Positions 1 to 10,400 of a stretch of 64,000 nt of DNA are shown here, one piece after another. Numbering within the stretch: the first letter of the stretch is position 1; each line of letters starts with the position of its first letter. Source of the stretch: Chromobotia macracanthus (lineage: Eukaryota; Chordata; Actinopteri; Cypriniformes; Botiidae); contig JAZGTH010000015.1 in NCBI GenBank assembly GCA_036877525.1, positions 8,021,001 through 8,085,000 on the forward strand, read 5' to 3'. Under the pieces are notes generated by a model. That model ran no database searches. It was not told the DNA's origin and saw only the letters and a list, made by a program, of their open reading frames with translations. The translations under genes and the position numbers were made by a program.

Positions 1-3000
1 TATGGCACGTTACTCTTTCTAGACACTGTCTGTGGTTCAAATTCTGTGGTGTAGTTGGTGGTCCATTAAAGTTAAGTGCTGATGCCTGAAAATCCGGAGA
101 CTGTCGCGGCCCCATTGGAACGTGTGATTGTACCACCTGGGAAAACAAACGAGGTTGCTGCTGAACTGGAACATGTGATTGGGTCACCTGGGAAAATGAA
201 TGAGGTTGCTGCTGAGTTGGAACATGCGATTGGGTCACCTGGAAAAATGAATGAGGTTGCTGCTGTGTACGAACATGTGACTGAGTGACTTGGGCAGATG
301 AATGAGGCTGCTGCTGAGTTGGAACATGTGACTGAGTAACCTGGGCAAATGAATGAGGTTGCTGCTGAGTAGAAACATGTGACTGAGTAACCTGGGCAAA
401 TGAATGAGGTTGCTGCTGAGTAGAAACATGTGACTGAGTAACCTGGGCAAATGAATGAGGTTGCTGCTGAGTAGAAACATGTGACTGAGTAACCTGGGCA
501 AATGAATGAGATTGCTGCTGAGTAGAAACAAGTGACTGAGTAACCTGGGCAAATGAATGAGGTTGCTGCTGAGTAGAAACATGTGACTGAGTGACCTGGG
601 CAAATGAATGAGGTTGCTGCTGTATTTGAACATGTGACTGAGTGACCTGAGCAAATGAATGAGGTTGCTGCTGAGTTGATACATGTGTCTGAGTGACCTG
701 GGCAAATGAATGAGGTTGCTGCTGGGTTGAAACATGTGTCTGGGTCACCTGGGAAAACGAATGAGGGTGCAGCTGTGGCCCTCTCTGCTCACTCGGCTGG
801 GTTTGAGATTGCCCATGCAATTGTTGATGTGCTTCAAAATCCATCCATGACTGCAAGTTTTCACCACAGTGAGGACAAATGTAGGACTCCTGTGCATGAA
901 GTTGCAGATGTTCAAAGAGAAGTCTAGGACAAGTGAAAGAGGATCCACATTCACAAGTCACTCTTCTTGGGAGCACTGATGGCAGTGACATAATCCCCCA
1001 GCTGCTGCTACTATTTCGACTGCTCTCTTGTCTGACTGTTGGGGTTTCTGTAGATGGTGACAAGACAAATAAGTTTTCCTGAGCTGGTGGTGTTTTGCTC
1101 TCCACTGTTCTAGGACCTACTAGGGAAGTAGTGCTTGTTGCATGGCATTTTCTTCTGTGCATATTCATATTGTCTTTGCGGCTGAAGAACTTGTCACACT
1201 GAGGACATGGAAACTTCTTAACAGGTCCAGGGGCACTAGATGATGTAGTCACAAAACGATGTTGCTGTTTTAATTTGCTTGCCCCACATATCTTCAAGTG
1301 CTGAATTATAGTGAAACGGCGGGAATAGCTTCTCTGGCATCCAGCACAAACAAACCGCTTAAGACCTTCATCGGTCACATGCACCCGAAAGCCATCACTA
1401 GGTAATAGTGACTTCATGTCATCAGAAGGTTCTACGATGACAACATCCTCATCTTGGTCTTCATCTTCATCATGGTCTTCTTTAGCCATGTCTTCCAATA
1501 TGTCCTCATTATCAAAGTCTTCTTGATCAACATCTATTAGCACATCAATTTCAGCATCATCCAATGGCATAGTCCACTGCTTTTCTCCAAATGAATCTTT
1601 GTCCCCTGCTTCCATTCCAACTTCAATGGCTGGCAATTCAGCATTTTTTTCAGTATTTGTTGACTCACTTGGTGTGGAGTTGATAGACTCAGAGGGTTCT
1701 GGTGAATGAGGTTGATCCTCTGGTCCAGGAGACTGACACTGTATCGTCAACACTGTTTGATTTGTCTCCACTATAGAAGATTCTGTGCTCTGCTCCTCAG
1801 TCTTTATTGGCTCTGTGCCTACTGCAACATTAATGTGTTGTGTTGATGGTTGATTTATAATTGGGTCTTGCAACGTTTTATTGGATTCATCTTCTAATTC
1901 ATGATGTTTATCACCACTCTTGTTGCCTACAGTGGCAGAGCATTTCAGAGTGACTTTAGCAGGACATTTATGCCTTCTGAGGTTGCATTTCCACATGTAG
2001 CTACGCTTGCATAAAGAACAGGAGAAAATTTTTTGTGTCTGTTCTGTTGTGGGGCTGTTTAATTGTGGAGAAATATTTCTCACAACAGGAAAACTCTGAT
2101 ATTTTTCAGCAGATGTACCAAAGCAGATGTGATTATCTGGACCACAAATCACAAACTGCTGACAACAAAGACAAAATTTAACTCTCTCTTTCTTATGCTG
2201 TGCATGATGCATTATCAAGCTGTCAATGTCTTTGAAAACCCTGCGACAGAGTCCACACTTATATCTGCCTTCCACATTATCCTTGCCTAAAAGCTTTTGA
2301 CGAGTCTCCAGCACCACCACAGGCCAGAGTGTTTGTATCACAGATATAATCTTCTTCTTCTTTGACAACATATTCCCAGCTTTCACACTTACAGCAGTGC
2401 CTGAGGGACGGAGCACCTTTTCAGTACATTTTGTCTTAGATTGATTCTCCAGTGTCTTTGACATTGTTATGGCGGTTGCAGCTTGCATTGGTGCCCTTGG
2501 TGCAACTTTTCTGGGGGGCAGGTTCCTCTTGGTTTGTTCTGGTTTCATTTGTGCTGGTTGTCTATGACTCATATAGGCAGATGCTAGCATCTTCAGGATT
2601 GATTTTCTATTAATTGCATTTGATTCTTTACATGAATCTGCTGATTGCTCACAGTCATGCTCAGAATTATTTGACGTGCTGGAAGTATCTAATGTATCAC
2701 TGTCCTTCTCAAGGACTGACTCTTGCTCTTCAGTCACAGTGTGGGATGAAGGGGACTCATGTGGTTTTAATACATATTGATTTTGCTCACTTGTAGTATT
2801 ACTTTCCACAGGAAGAGGCAAGTCTTTAGTGGATACAATCTCCTTGATGTCGGCTTCAGAAGTACAAGATGCACCTTTTACGAGGGGATCTTCATTGGAA
2901 CGGTCAGCTTCAGAAGCAGTAGATGCACCTTTTACTAAGACTTTTTTATTGGAACAATCAGCTTCAGAAGCAGATGATGCACTTTCAACAAGGGTTTCTT

Positions 3001-3613
3001 TATTGGAACAATCAGCTTCAGAAGCAGATAACGCACTTTCTGCAAAGGTTTCTTTATTGGAACAATCAACTTCAGAAGCAGAAGATGCACTTTTTTCAAT
3101 GGGTTCTTCATTGGAACAGTCAGCTTCAGAAGCAGATGCACTTTTTACAAGGGGTTCTTCATTGGAATGGTCTGATGAAAGAATGGGAGAAACTAGGCCT
3201 GAGGCCTGGGGGCTGGAGTCTGTTTTGCTATCCATTTCTGAGCTTAAGAGTTTAGGAATCCTATACAAATTTGAGATAGCCTGTGCATCTGGCTTGTGTA
3301 ACTTTCTGTGGTCCTCAAGAGCAGTAATGGCATCAAATGCCTCACCAGAGACACAAACATGCATTTCTTGAGAAGCTGGAGTGGGCAACACCATGCAGTG
3401 GTGTTTCTCAAGCAAATCTGGTCTTGCAAATATGCTTCCACAGTTCACACAAGTAGATGGCGTGGACTGTGGCTGGTGAGAGGCTGCATTGGCATGCGAG
3501 GCTTGATGTACCAAGAGTGATGCCAAACTCTGAAAAGTAGCTGAGCATGCAACACAGCTGTATGTTTTGGTGGTTGGAGTCCCAGAAGACGTTGTTTCCT
3601 GAAGTCCAAGCAT
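1..3613 (-). CDS. Large C2H2 zinc-finger protein, 3' part cut by window start
   Basis: A single open frame runs on the minus strand from a splice acceptor (TTTTATTAG, exon starts at 3637) to the window edge without a stop. The first in-frame ATG is at 3613-3611 (MLGLQETTSS), and the candidate upstream exon has an in-frame TAA, so this ATG is the likely start; at least 1204 residues are visible. C2H2 or C2HC fingers include YSCVACSATF, YKCGLCRRVF, FSCSLCKRSY, FVCAGCQRSY, FPCPQCDKFF and YICPHCGENL. Between them lie an 18-residue Ser/Glu repeat, a strongly acidic stretch (DEDEDQDEDVV, near 1450-1480) and a Gln-rich 17-residue repeat. A nuclear DNA-binding role is inferred from the fingers; targets are unknown. 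It is the downstream neighbour of another poly-zinc-finger gene in the same orientation, suggesting an old tandem pair. I do not recognise the exact orthologue. Confidence 0.87.
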   Translation of the reverse strand, partial: MLGLQETTSSGTPTTKTYSCVACSATFQSLASLLVHQASHANAASHQPQSTPSTCVNCGSIFARPDLLEKHHCMVLPTPASQEMHVCVSGEAFDAITALEDHRKLHKPDAQAISNLYRIPKLLSSEMDSKTDSSPQASGLVSPILSSDHSNEEPLVKSASASEADCSNEEPIEKSASSASEVDCSNKETFAESALSASEADCSNKETLVESASSASEADCSNKKVLVKGASTASEADRSNEDPLVKGASCTSEADIKEIVSTKDLPLPVESNTTSEQNQYVLKPHESPSSHTVTEEQESVLEKDSDTLDTSSTSNNSEHDCEQSADSCKESNAINRKSILKMLASAYMSHRQPAQMKPEQTKRNLPPRKVAPRAPMQAATAITMSKTLENQSKTKCTEKVLRPSGTAVSVKAGNMLSKKKKIISVIQTLWPVVVLETRQKLLGKDNVEGRYKCGLCRRVFKDIDSLIMHHAQHKKERVKFCLCCQQFVICGPDNHICFGTSAEKYQSFPVVRNISPQLNSPTTEQTQKIFSCSLCKRSYMWKCNLRRHKCPAKVTLKCSATVGNKSGDKHHELEDESNKTLQDPIINQPSTQHINVAVGTEPIKTEEQSTESSIVETNQTVLTIQCQSPGPEDQPHSPEPSESINSTPSESTNTEKNAELPAIEVGMEAGDKDSFGEKQWTMPLDDAEIDVLIDVDQEDFDNEDILEDMAKEDHDEDEDQDEDVVIVEPSDDMKSLLPSDGFRVHVTDEGLKRFVCAGCQRSYSRRFTIIQHLKICGASKLKQQHRFVTTSSSAPGPVKKFPCPQCDKFFSRKDNMNMHRRKCHATSTTSLVGPRTVESKTPPAQENLFVLSPSTETPTVRQESSRNSSSSWGIMSLPSVLPRRVTCECGSSFTCPRLLFEHLQLHAQESYICPHCGENLQSWMDFEAHQQLHGQSQTQPSEQRGPQLHPHSFSQVTQTHVSTQQQPHSFAQVTQTHVSTQQQPHSFAQVTQSHVQIQQQPHSFAQVTQSHVSTQQQPHSFAQVTQSLVSTQQQSHSFAQVTQSHVSTQQQPHSFAQVTQSHVSTQQQPHSFAQVTQSHVSTQQQPHSFAQVTQSHVPTQQQPHSSAQVTQSHVRTQQQPHSFFQVTQSHVPTQQQPHSFSQVTQSHVPVQQQPRLFSQVVQSHVPMGPRQSPDFQASALNFNGPPTTPQNLNHRQCLERVTCH
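90..775 (-). repeat. 51-bp coding minisatellite, about 13 units
   Basis: The spacing of the GTTGCTGCT core (positions 152, 203, 254, then every 51 bases to about 765) gives 13 units. Read on the minus strand in the frame of the zinc-finger gene, each unit encodes 17 residues around QPHSFAQVTQSHVSTQ. The frame stays open through every unit, including the diverged ones near position 100. Central units are almost identical while the outer ones differ more, as expected for slippage or unequal exchange. Long open frames on both strands here are by-products of the repeat. Confidence 0.93.
2846..3178 (-). repeat. 54-bp coding minisatellite, about 6 units
   Basis: Six tandem units (one is 51 bp) on the minus strand encode an 18-residue Ser/Ala/Glu-rich motif of the form ASEADCSNKETLVESAS, in frame with the zinc-finger CDS. 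Units keep the SEAD and CSN cores and vary between them. The stretch is acidic and probably disordered. The plus-strand 180-residue frame over the same DNA is only its antisense shadow. Confidence 0.9.
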
Positions 3614-5248
3614 TTCTCTAATATTGTTGAGAGCTTCCTAATAAAAGCAAATAAACTCTATTAGTGGCATAATACAAGACAAACCAGTCAAATTAAGACA
3701 CCGAGTAGCATTTTCTAGGCTAAATATTGGGCAACGCTCGAGGAACAGATTTTCATTTAAGAAAATGAGCTGTAAAATGACTTATCTTGTTGATGTAATT
3801 GCATGTTCCAGTTTAGAAATGTGTATATGATTAACACTGGATATTAGCACAAAAAAAACAGATACAAAAGACAAATTTAAAGTTTAATTATTTCATGCTA
3901 TTTCATGCTTATTTTGCTCTAAAAGAAATGCCATTTAATAGGTAATATCAGACAAATGAAGAATGGTAACTGTACCAAAACTCTGATAACAACTGCCTTT
4001 ACACATGAATGTAAACTTCATTGAAGGCTATTATTTAATTTGCCTTTCAGACTGTGGCTTCATTTATAGTACCAATATAATAATAATATATAAATATAAT
4101 GTAACTGTCTGTACAGAAAAAGACAAAGTGTTATGATAATATGCTGTATGCGCTATTACATTGAAACAGAAAATGTGCCTGCAGTATTGTGCTCCATCTG
4201 ATTCATAAAACAAGTATTCAAAATAAATGAGAGCTACTGCATTTTCAGATGTTGTATCCTTTCCTAAAACAGAAGCATTTTCTCAAAATTACATTACACA
4301 ATATATAACAATAACTAGATAAGCAGGTAAGTTGGTAATAATTACAGGTCTAAAGTCACTGGCCTTTCCAGATACAACACACCACAAAAATTACTGGCAG
4401 CCACTAAATAATTACTACTCATCTAAATCATGAAAACTCCCTGTTCAACTATTTTACTACGGTAAAAAAAAACACGGATTTAGGTAATTGTATAATTTTT
4501 GGTGGTAGTTTCAAATCATAGCAAAAAAAAAAAAAAACGTGCACACCAATATTTTTAAAGATTATTTTTATAAATCAATACCACGAACAAAATTTAAACA
4601 CAATTTTCACTTCCTAGCCACAACAGTCTACACAACTGTTAGTTCACGCCTACTTAAATTACTTGCAAACAGACAACTCGCAAACAAACGAGTGAAACCG
4701 GTGTGTTAATAATGTTGCCCTACATCGTCAAATGCAGTCTTTAATACACGGATTTAAGATAGCATTTGAAATATATGTCACAATGGATGACAGAAAGAGT
4801 AGACTGCTCGCAGCATGCTTCGACAGCGAGGCCTGAAAGCTTTCCTTTGTACCGTTTCTTAAATATATCATTAAAAAAACCCTATCACAACAACTCAAAA
4901 TCAATGCAAAATGTATATGCACACTACTCGTCACCATAGGTCAAGTGAATCAAACGGAGAGCGTTCAAAGGTCCCCAGAGTTGTGCTAACGGTAACCATA
5001 ACATTAACTGCTGCCGATTTTGCATGTTCATCATGTACACATTTTAACTGTAAAATTAGTCTTCAATATGCAAAGGTAAGTAAAGCATGTTTAGAAAGCG
5101 AGATAAACACATCTCCATGGTGATACAGCTTAGGCGGCACATGTCGCGCGGTCTGCACAGATTGCATACAACCTTTATATGTAAACCCCAGCTAACGATT
5201 TGTACGCACACCAAAGAACCATAACAAATATATAAATAAAGCATTACC
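3614..5248 (-). other. 5' leader and intron of the first zinc-finger gene
   Basis: A minus-strand donor GAATGTCAG|GTAATG ends a candidate exon at 5248. It pairs with the acceptor before 3637, giving an intron of 1.6 kb. Joined to the next exon, the candidate leader has an in-frame TAA just before the coding frame, which supports a non-coding first exon and translation from 3613. The intron (3638-5247) is AT-rich and I see no gene in it. The exon call rests only on splice-site shape. Confidence 0.4.
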
Positions 5249-5329
5249 TGACATTCACCTTAGATCAGTACAATTTGCAAACTAGCATTCAATTACTGCA
5301 AGAAGTTATTTAATTCCAATCTGACAAAA

Positions 5330-5410
5330 CACCATCTTGCAGCCAAGGCTCTATGTAGATGTCATTTTCACAGTGCGCTATAGAGGGCAGTATAACTGAT
5401 CGCTCACCGT
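5330..5410. promoter_or_regulatory. Candidate promoter-proximal region with a CTCF-like site
   Basis: This lies just upstream of the candidate first exon of the zinc-finger gene. It contains GCGCTATAGAGGGCAGTAT (5375-5393), which resembles the AGGGGGCAG core of CTCF sites. Motif resemblance only; the transcription start is not defined. Confidence 0.25.
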
Positions 5411-7498
5411 TTTCTCCACTTAAAGCTATAAAATGCAAATAACGCCACCAACTGGTGTGAGGGACCCGTGTTGTTTTCCCTCTAAAAATGTGAATTTTAT
5501 CTTTGTAGAGATGCCTTCATTTATTGAAATGTCTCTTATTATAGAAAACATTGGACTAATGGCTAATAGTATTTTCTTATTTAGCCTAATTTTGAGGTGA
5601 GGGTAACCAAAAATATCACTCAGGTTTTGTTTCATTTTTAAAAAACTGGCACACATATAGCTAAACTGTTTACACACAACCTTCAAACTATATTAGTGAT
5701 GACTTGGTATGAAAACCATTCTTTTTCTCACAAGGTATTAAATATTAACCAAACCCTACCTCTAAACATACCCCTCACAGAAATCTATGAATATTCTTAG
5801 TACAAGTTTAATTGGTTAAGAAAGCATAATGTTCATAAAATAACACTTGCTAGTAAAATGCATAATTGTTTAGGAGGATGGTGGTTGTTCTTTGTCTGGG
5901 TTTTACTGATTAAATTGACAACTGTTTTGTCTAACTTATGTAATAGGGGCCTACAAAGTTATTACAATGCTAAAATATCACATTTTCTAGAAAAACTTAT
6001 TTTGAAATTAGTTAAGTATACAGACCTAAAGGCACAGCTGATCAGTTACCAAATACTTGTCATTTTTACATTAGATGAAAGATGGGGCAACCTACAAACA
6101 AACCAGACTTAATCTCAACATCTGGTTATTCTTCACAGAATAATGATCTCCATCCACAGGACATTTTTATACAGTTTGTAATTCCTCTGACAGTTTTGAC
6201 TTATACACTTTAAAACATATTAACCCTGTATGGTTTGGTGTAGATACGGCAACATGACTACTTTCTCATCTTTCAGAAAAAACAGTGCACAGCTGGAAAT
6301 ACATGGGCAGTTTTTGAAATAACCAACAACATGCTGTTTTAAGTTAGCGTCAATGAAAGGTCATTTAAGACCTCTTGCCAGAATTTTGAAGAAAATGAGA
6401 TAGGAAAAAAAATATAGGAAATTATTACTTTTTTGTATTCTGAAGCATCTCAGGGCACATCTAAGGGAATTCATTTTCTAATTCTTATGATCTGGAAAGG
6501 GAAAATCTTTGATCAGGAATCATTACTCTTATTTACTGATAGTAAAACTTTTTAGTAATCTAGAAAGAGACTATAACGGAAAAGAGTCAATGCATATTGT
6601 GTATGAGAATTTAAAGTGAAAAGAATATAAGCATGACAAGTACAAAGCAGTAAAATCCTTTTGGCTGTACTTACGAAAACATTCCTATAGCATAATGCTT
6701 TACATAAATAAATAATTAAACTAACACAGATTCAATTTTCAGTTTTTATTTTATATTGAGTTATATTTCTAATAAGGCCCACCCGAGGAGATGCAAAAAA
6801 AGATCCTTTGTGGCATGTTACCTGAGGATATTGAGCTAACAACAACAGCAAAGTAGAAGAAAAGGATTTATTTGCTTAAAGAAATTCTCAACATTGCCAT
6901 ATAATACAAAAGTAAAACTAAACATTAGGTTTTCATAGCCATAAGTAAGCACTACTTTTCTTTTAAACTTATAGGGAAAGGCTACAATATTTGTTATTCA
7001 TAAAGGTAATTCATGAAAAGTATTTTTTTTTTGAGAAAAGCTATTGAAGCCAAACTTTTCCCAATACAAAAGGTAAATCTGAATAAGGTAAATGAAATCC
7101 GAAACATTAACATCACTAATTTCCTCTGAAGTTAAGTTTTAGAATGTTTAAAAGTTATTTCTAACAATGAAATGCTAGATTTTAGGTTATACATCTTACT
7201 GTGGAGCATTTTTGTAGAATGCATAAATTCAACATACACAACTCAGTCTGGGTACCATAGAAACAGAAAAACATTGTGAGCAGTTCACAGAACTGTAGAA
7301 CAGAAGAGATTGTATAACATTAACACACTGACTTTACAACTAGGATAAAAAAAAAACAATGTCATAGTGGATAGTGGATAAAAGCTTGTAAAAGGAACAA
7401 TGTATGTACAGTTTATCTGCTAACAAATAACGTTCATAAAATTGAATGATTTTGAATAACCTGCATTGCAGGAAAATTAGCCATCAATAACATGTCCT
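5411..7498. other. Intergenic DNA between two zinc-finger genes
   Basis: AT-rich, with only short chance reading frames. It must hold the 3' untranslated region of the large zinc-finger gene. A minus-strand AATAAA (plus-strand TTTATT near 6745) is a possible polyadenylation signal, and another AATAAA overlaps the stop codon at 7499. No transposon or RNA gene was recognised. Confidence 0.5.
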
Positions 7499-10400
7499 TT
7501 ATTCATTAACTGGGTTTTGATAGGAAAAATGTGTTGGTGGTTGGGGTTGGAGAGATTTTGTAACAACAACATGAGTCATCTGATGCTCCTCCAAAAGACT
7601 TGGAAAAGCAAAGGCTTTGTCACATTCTGTGCATTCATAGACAACCTGCCCTACATGGGTTTCCTGGTGCTTTTTCAGCTGAGAAAGCATGCTAAAGGAT
7701 TCACAGCACATATCACACTGGTAATCTCCACTGTCCTTATTTAAACTTTGATGTTCAGCATGTTTCCGTTGGTGTTTTGAAAGATCATTAGCTGTAAGGT
7801 ATGATCTGTTGCATATTGAGCAGTGGTGTTGCCTTTTTGTGTCATGCATTTTAAAGTGAGATACAAGAGCCGTTTCGGTTTTAAAAGATTCTGGGCACAC
7901 ATTACAATGGTATGGCCGTTCACTGTGTATTTGCTGGTGCTGTGCAAGGTACTTCTTCTTTGTAAAGCCTTTCCCGCAAACCAGGCATTTAAAAGGACGC
8001 TCTTCATGTTGATTTTTATGGTGTTCCATTAAACTACTATTGGAGGAAAACCGTTTTTGACAGATGGGGCAAATAATGAAGTCTTCTCCAACATCTACCT
8101 CTTCCTCTTCATCATCACCAGCTTCAAATAGTCTTTCAGAATGCTTTTTTTTTAAAGGAGAGGTGACAAATGGTTTTGAGGGATGCTTGTCTGAAAATGA
8201 TAATTTACGATTGCTACAGTGGTGTTTGCGGAAAGCATCACTACCAAGAAAACTGTCACCACATTCAGTGCATTCATACTGTGTAGCAGCAGTCAAGTGG
8301 CATTTTTCATGCTCCTCAAGAGTTTCCTTTGTTGGAAAAGTCATATTACAAACACTGCACATATGGGAATGAACTGAGAGGTGATTTGCTAATTCCAGGG
8401 CTTGGTAAAAACTCTCAGGGCATATCGGGCACTGGTAAATTTTGTCACGCTTTGCATTTTCAGCACGTATCATCTTTACATTGACAGGAACATTTGTGTC
8501 TTCAGGCACCTGTTTATCCCCATGGCTTCGTAAATGTGTAAGATAATGATGGTGGTGGCTAAAATTCATGCTGCAACGATTGCACTGATAAGAATTCCGT
8601 CCAGACAACTGATGGCTAAGCTGATGCTTTTTTAGGTGAGAACCATGTAAGAAATGCTTGTTACATTCTGGACATGAGTATGGTCGCTCTTTTGCTGGAT
8701 TGCATCCATGTTCAGAGAGCTGTTCTGGGTCTGGAAATCTCACTTGACAAATTCCACAACGATACTTGTACTGCTCAACACTACTTGATGAAAGGCTTCT
8801 ACTGGATACAGTTGAAGACATTTGCTTATTTTGAGGCTCACTGGGTGGAATTAGAGGAGGAAGCTCCTCCTCTTGGACTGTATGCATCTTGCGATGCTCT
8901 GCTCGGCTTGTTTTGCAGGAAAAGGTTTCATCGCAAAGATCACAGGGAAAATTTTCATCACGATGCGTAACCATGTGCTCTGCTAGTTCTGCTGAGCGTG
9001 TGAAGCTCAGGTGACACTTTGTGCAGCGGTGAGGTGGTTTTCTGACATGTGTTTGCTTATGCTTACGCAGGGCAAAAAGGGAGACAAAACCCTTGCCACA
9101 CATCTGACACTGAAACTCAGATTTGTGGCTTCGCTGATGCTGTTGCAGGTTTACTAGCTGAAAAAAGCATTTCCCACACTCCTCACACTCAAAAGGTTTT
9201 TCACCAAGATGGCATCTCTGATGGTCCTCAAGATTTTCTGAAGTTAAGAAAGTTTTACCGCAAACATGGCAAGGAAAGTATGGCGCAGAATCAGAATCGT
9301 TGTCACTGTCATCATCATCTTCAAAATCTCTGTTTGAGTCATCTTTATCTGACTCTTGACTTGAGGATGCATTTCTGTTGGATTCTTCCTTATCTGACCC
9401 TTGACTTAAGAATGTCTTTGGTTCATTATCAATAAATGTTTTGACTGAATCATGTTTATGTTTCATTCTGCAGTGTTTTAGGTACGACTTTCTTACTGTA
9501 TAGATTCTATCACATGGATGACATGTGTATAAAACGGGTAGCTCAGTTTCTACTTGTGCAGTTGATTCTTTTAGGTTAGGCTGTTCTTTGTTTGAATGGA
9601 CAAGGCCTTGGTGGATGCTCAGGGCTTTAGAAGTCCAAAACCTCAATGAGCATGTGTTACATACAAAAGGACGATTGGGGTCATGATAGGATCTATGGAG
9701 GTCCAAATCAGAGGGAGAACGAAAATTCTTCAAACATGTTGGGCAGCTATTCTTCTTTTTGAACTGATGTTGGGTTTTCACATGCCTGTGCAGTAAACCA
9801 GCTTGGCTAAAAACTTTACTGCAAATATAGCATCTGTGTACATCACCTGATCTACGCTCCTGATCTTCCCGACCATGTTCCTCCAAATGACTTATGAGTC
9901 TAAGTCCATCTGTAAAACTCTGATCACACTCAGAACATTGATATTTATGAACAGGCATGTCTCCTTTATCTGAATCATTTTCTTGATCTTTACATGAGAA
10001 CTTGGTTTGCAGTACTCCAGTTCCTGTGGTATTAGAACCATTATTAAACACAAGTACGGTGTCATTTAAAGCAGATTCCAATTCCACCCCATTTTCCATG
10101 GCAGATTCAATATTTGTGACAATTGTGTGACCAGAACACTTTTTCCTGTGTTTCTCCATTGTCTTTTTGGTCCAAAAACCAACATTACATTTTTTGCAAG
10201 AAAGTGGATAGACTCCAGTATGAATACGCATGTGCATACCCAGCCCAGCGGTATTAGCAAAATGCATGTGGCAATGAGGGCATTTAAGAGGTTTGTTGAG
10301 GACTTTATTTGAATTCCTATGTTGCTCATTTGCAGGTAGCTGACTGCTACTTGGTTGGTTCTGTCCATATCCCTCATCCATTGGTTCTTGCTTAAATATA

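Noticed and set aside
235..735. Minus-strand 166-codon frame with a 17-residue repeat (HMFLLSSNLIHLPR type)
   Set aside because: It is another frame of the 51-bp minisatellite. The frame continuous with the zinc-finger protein is the Gln-rich one, which stays open through the array to the window edge.
2829..3371. Plus-strand 180-codon repetitive frame
   Set aside because: Antisense shadow of the 54-bp coding repeat. The minus strand carries the zinc-finger reading frame on both sides without a break.
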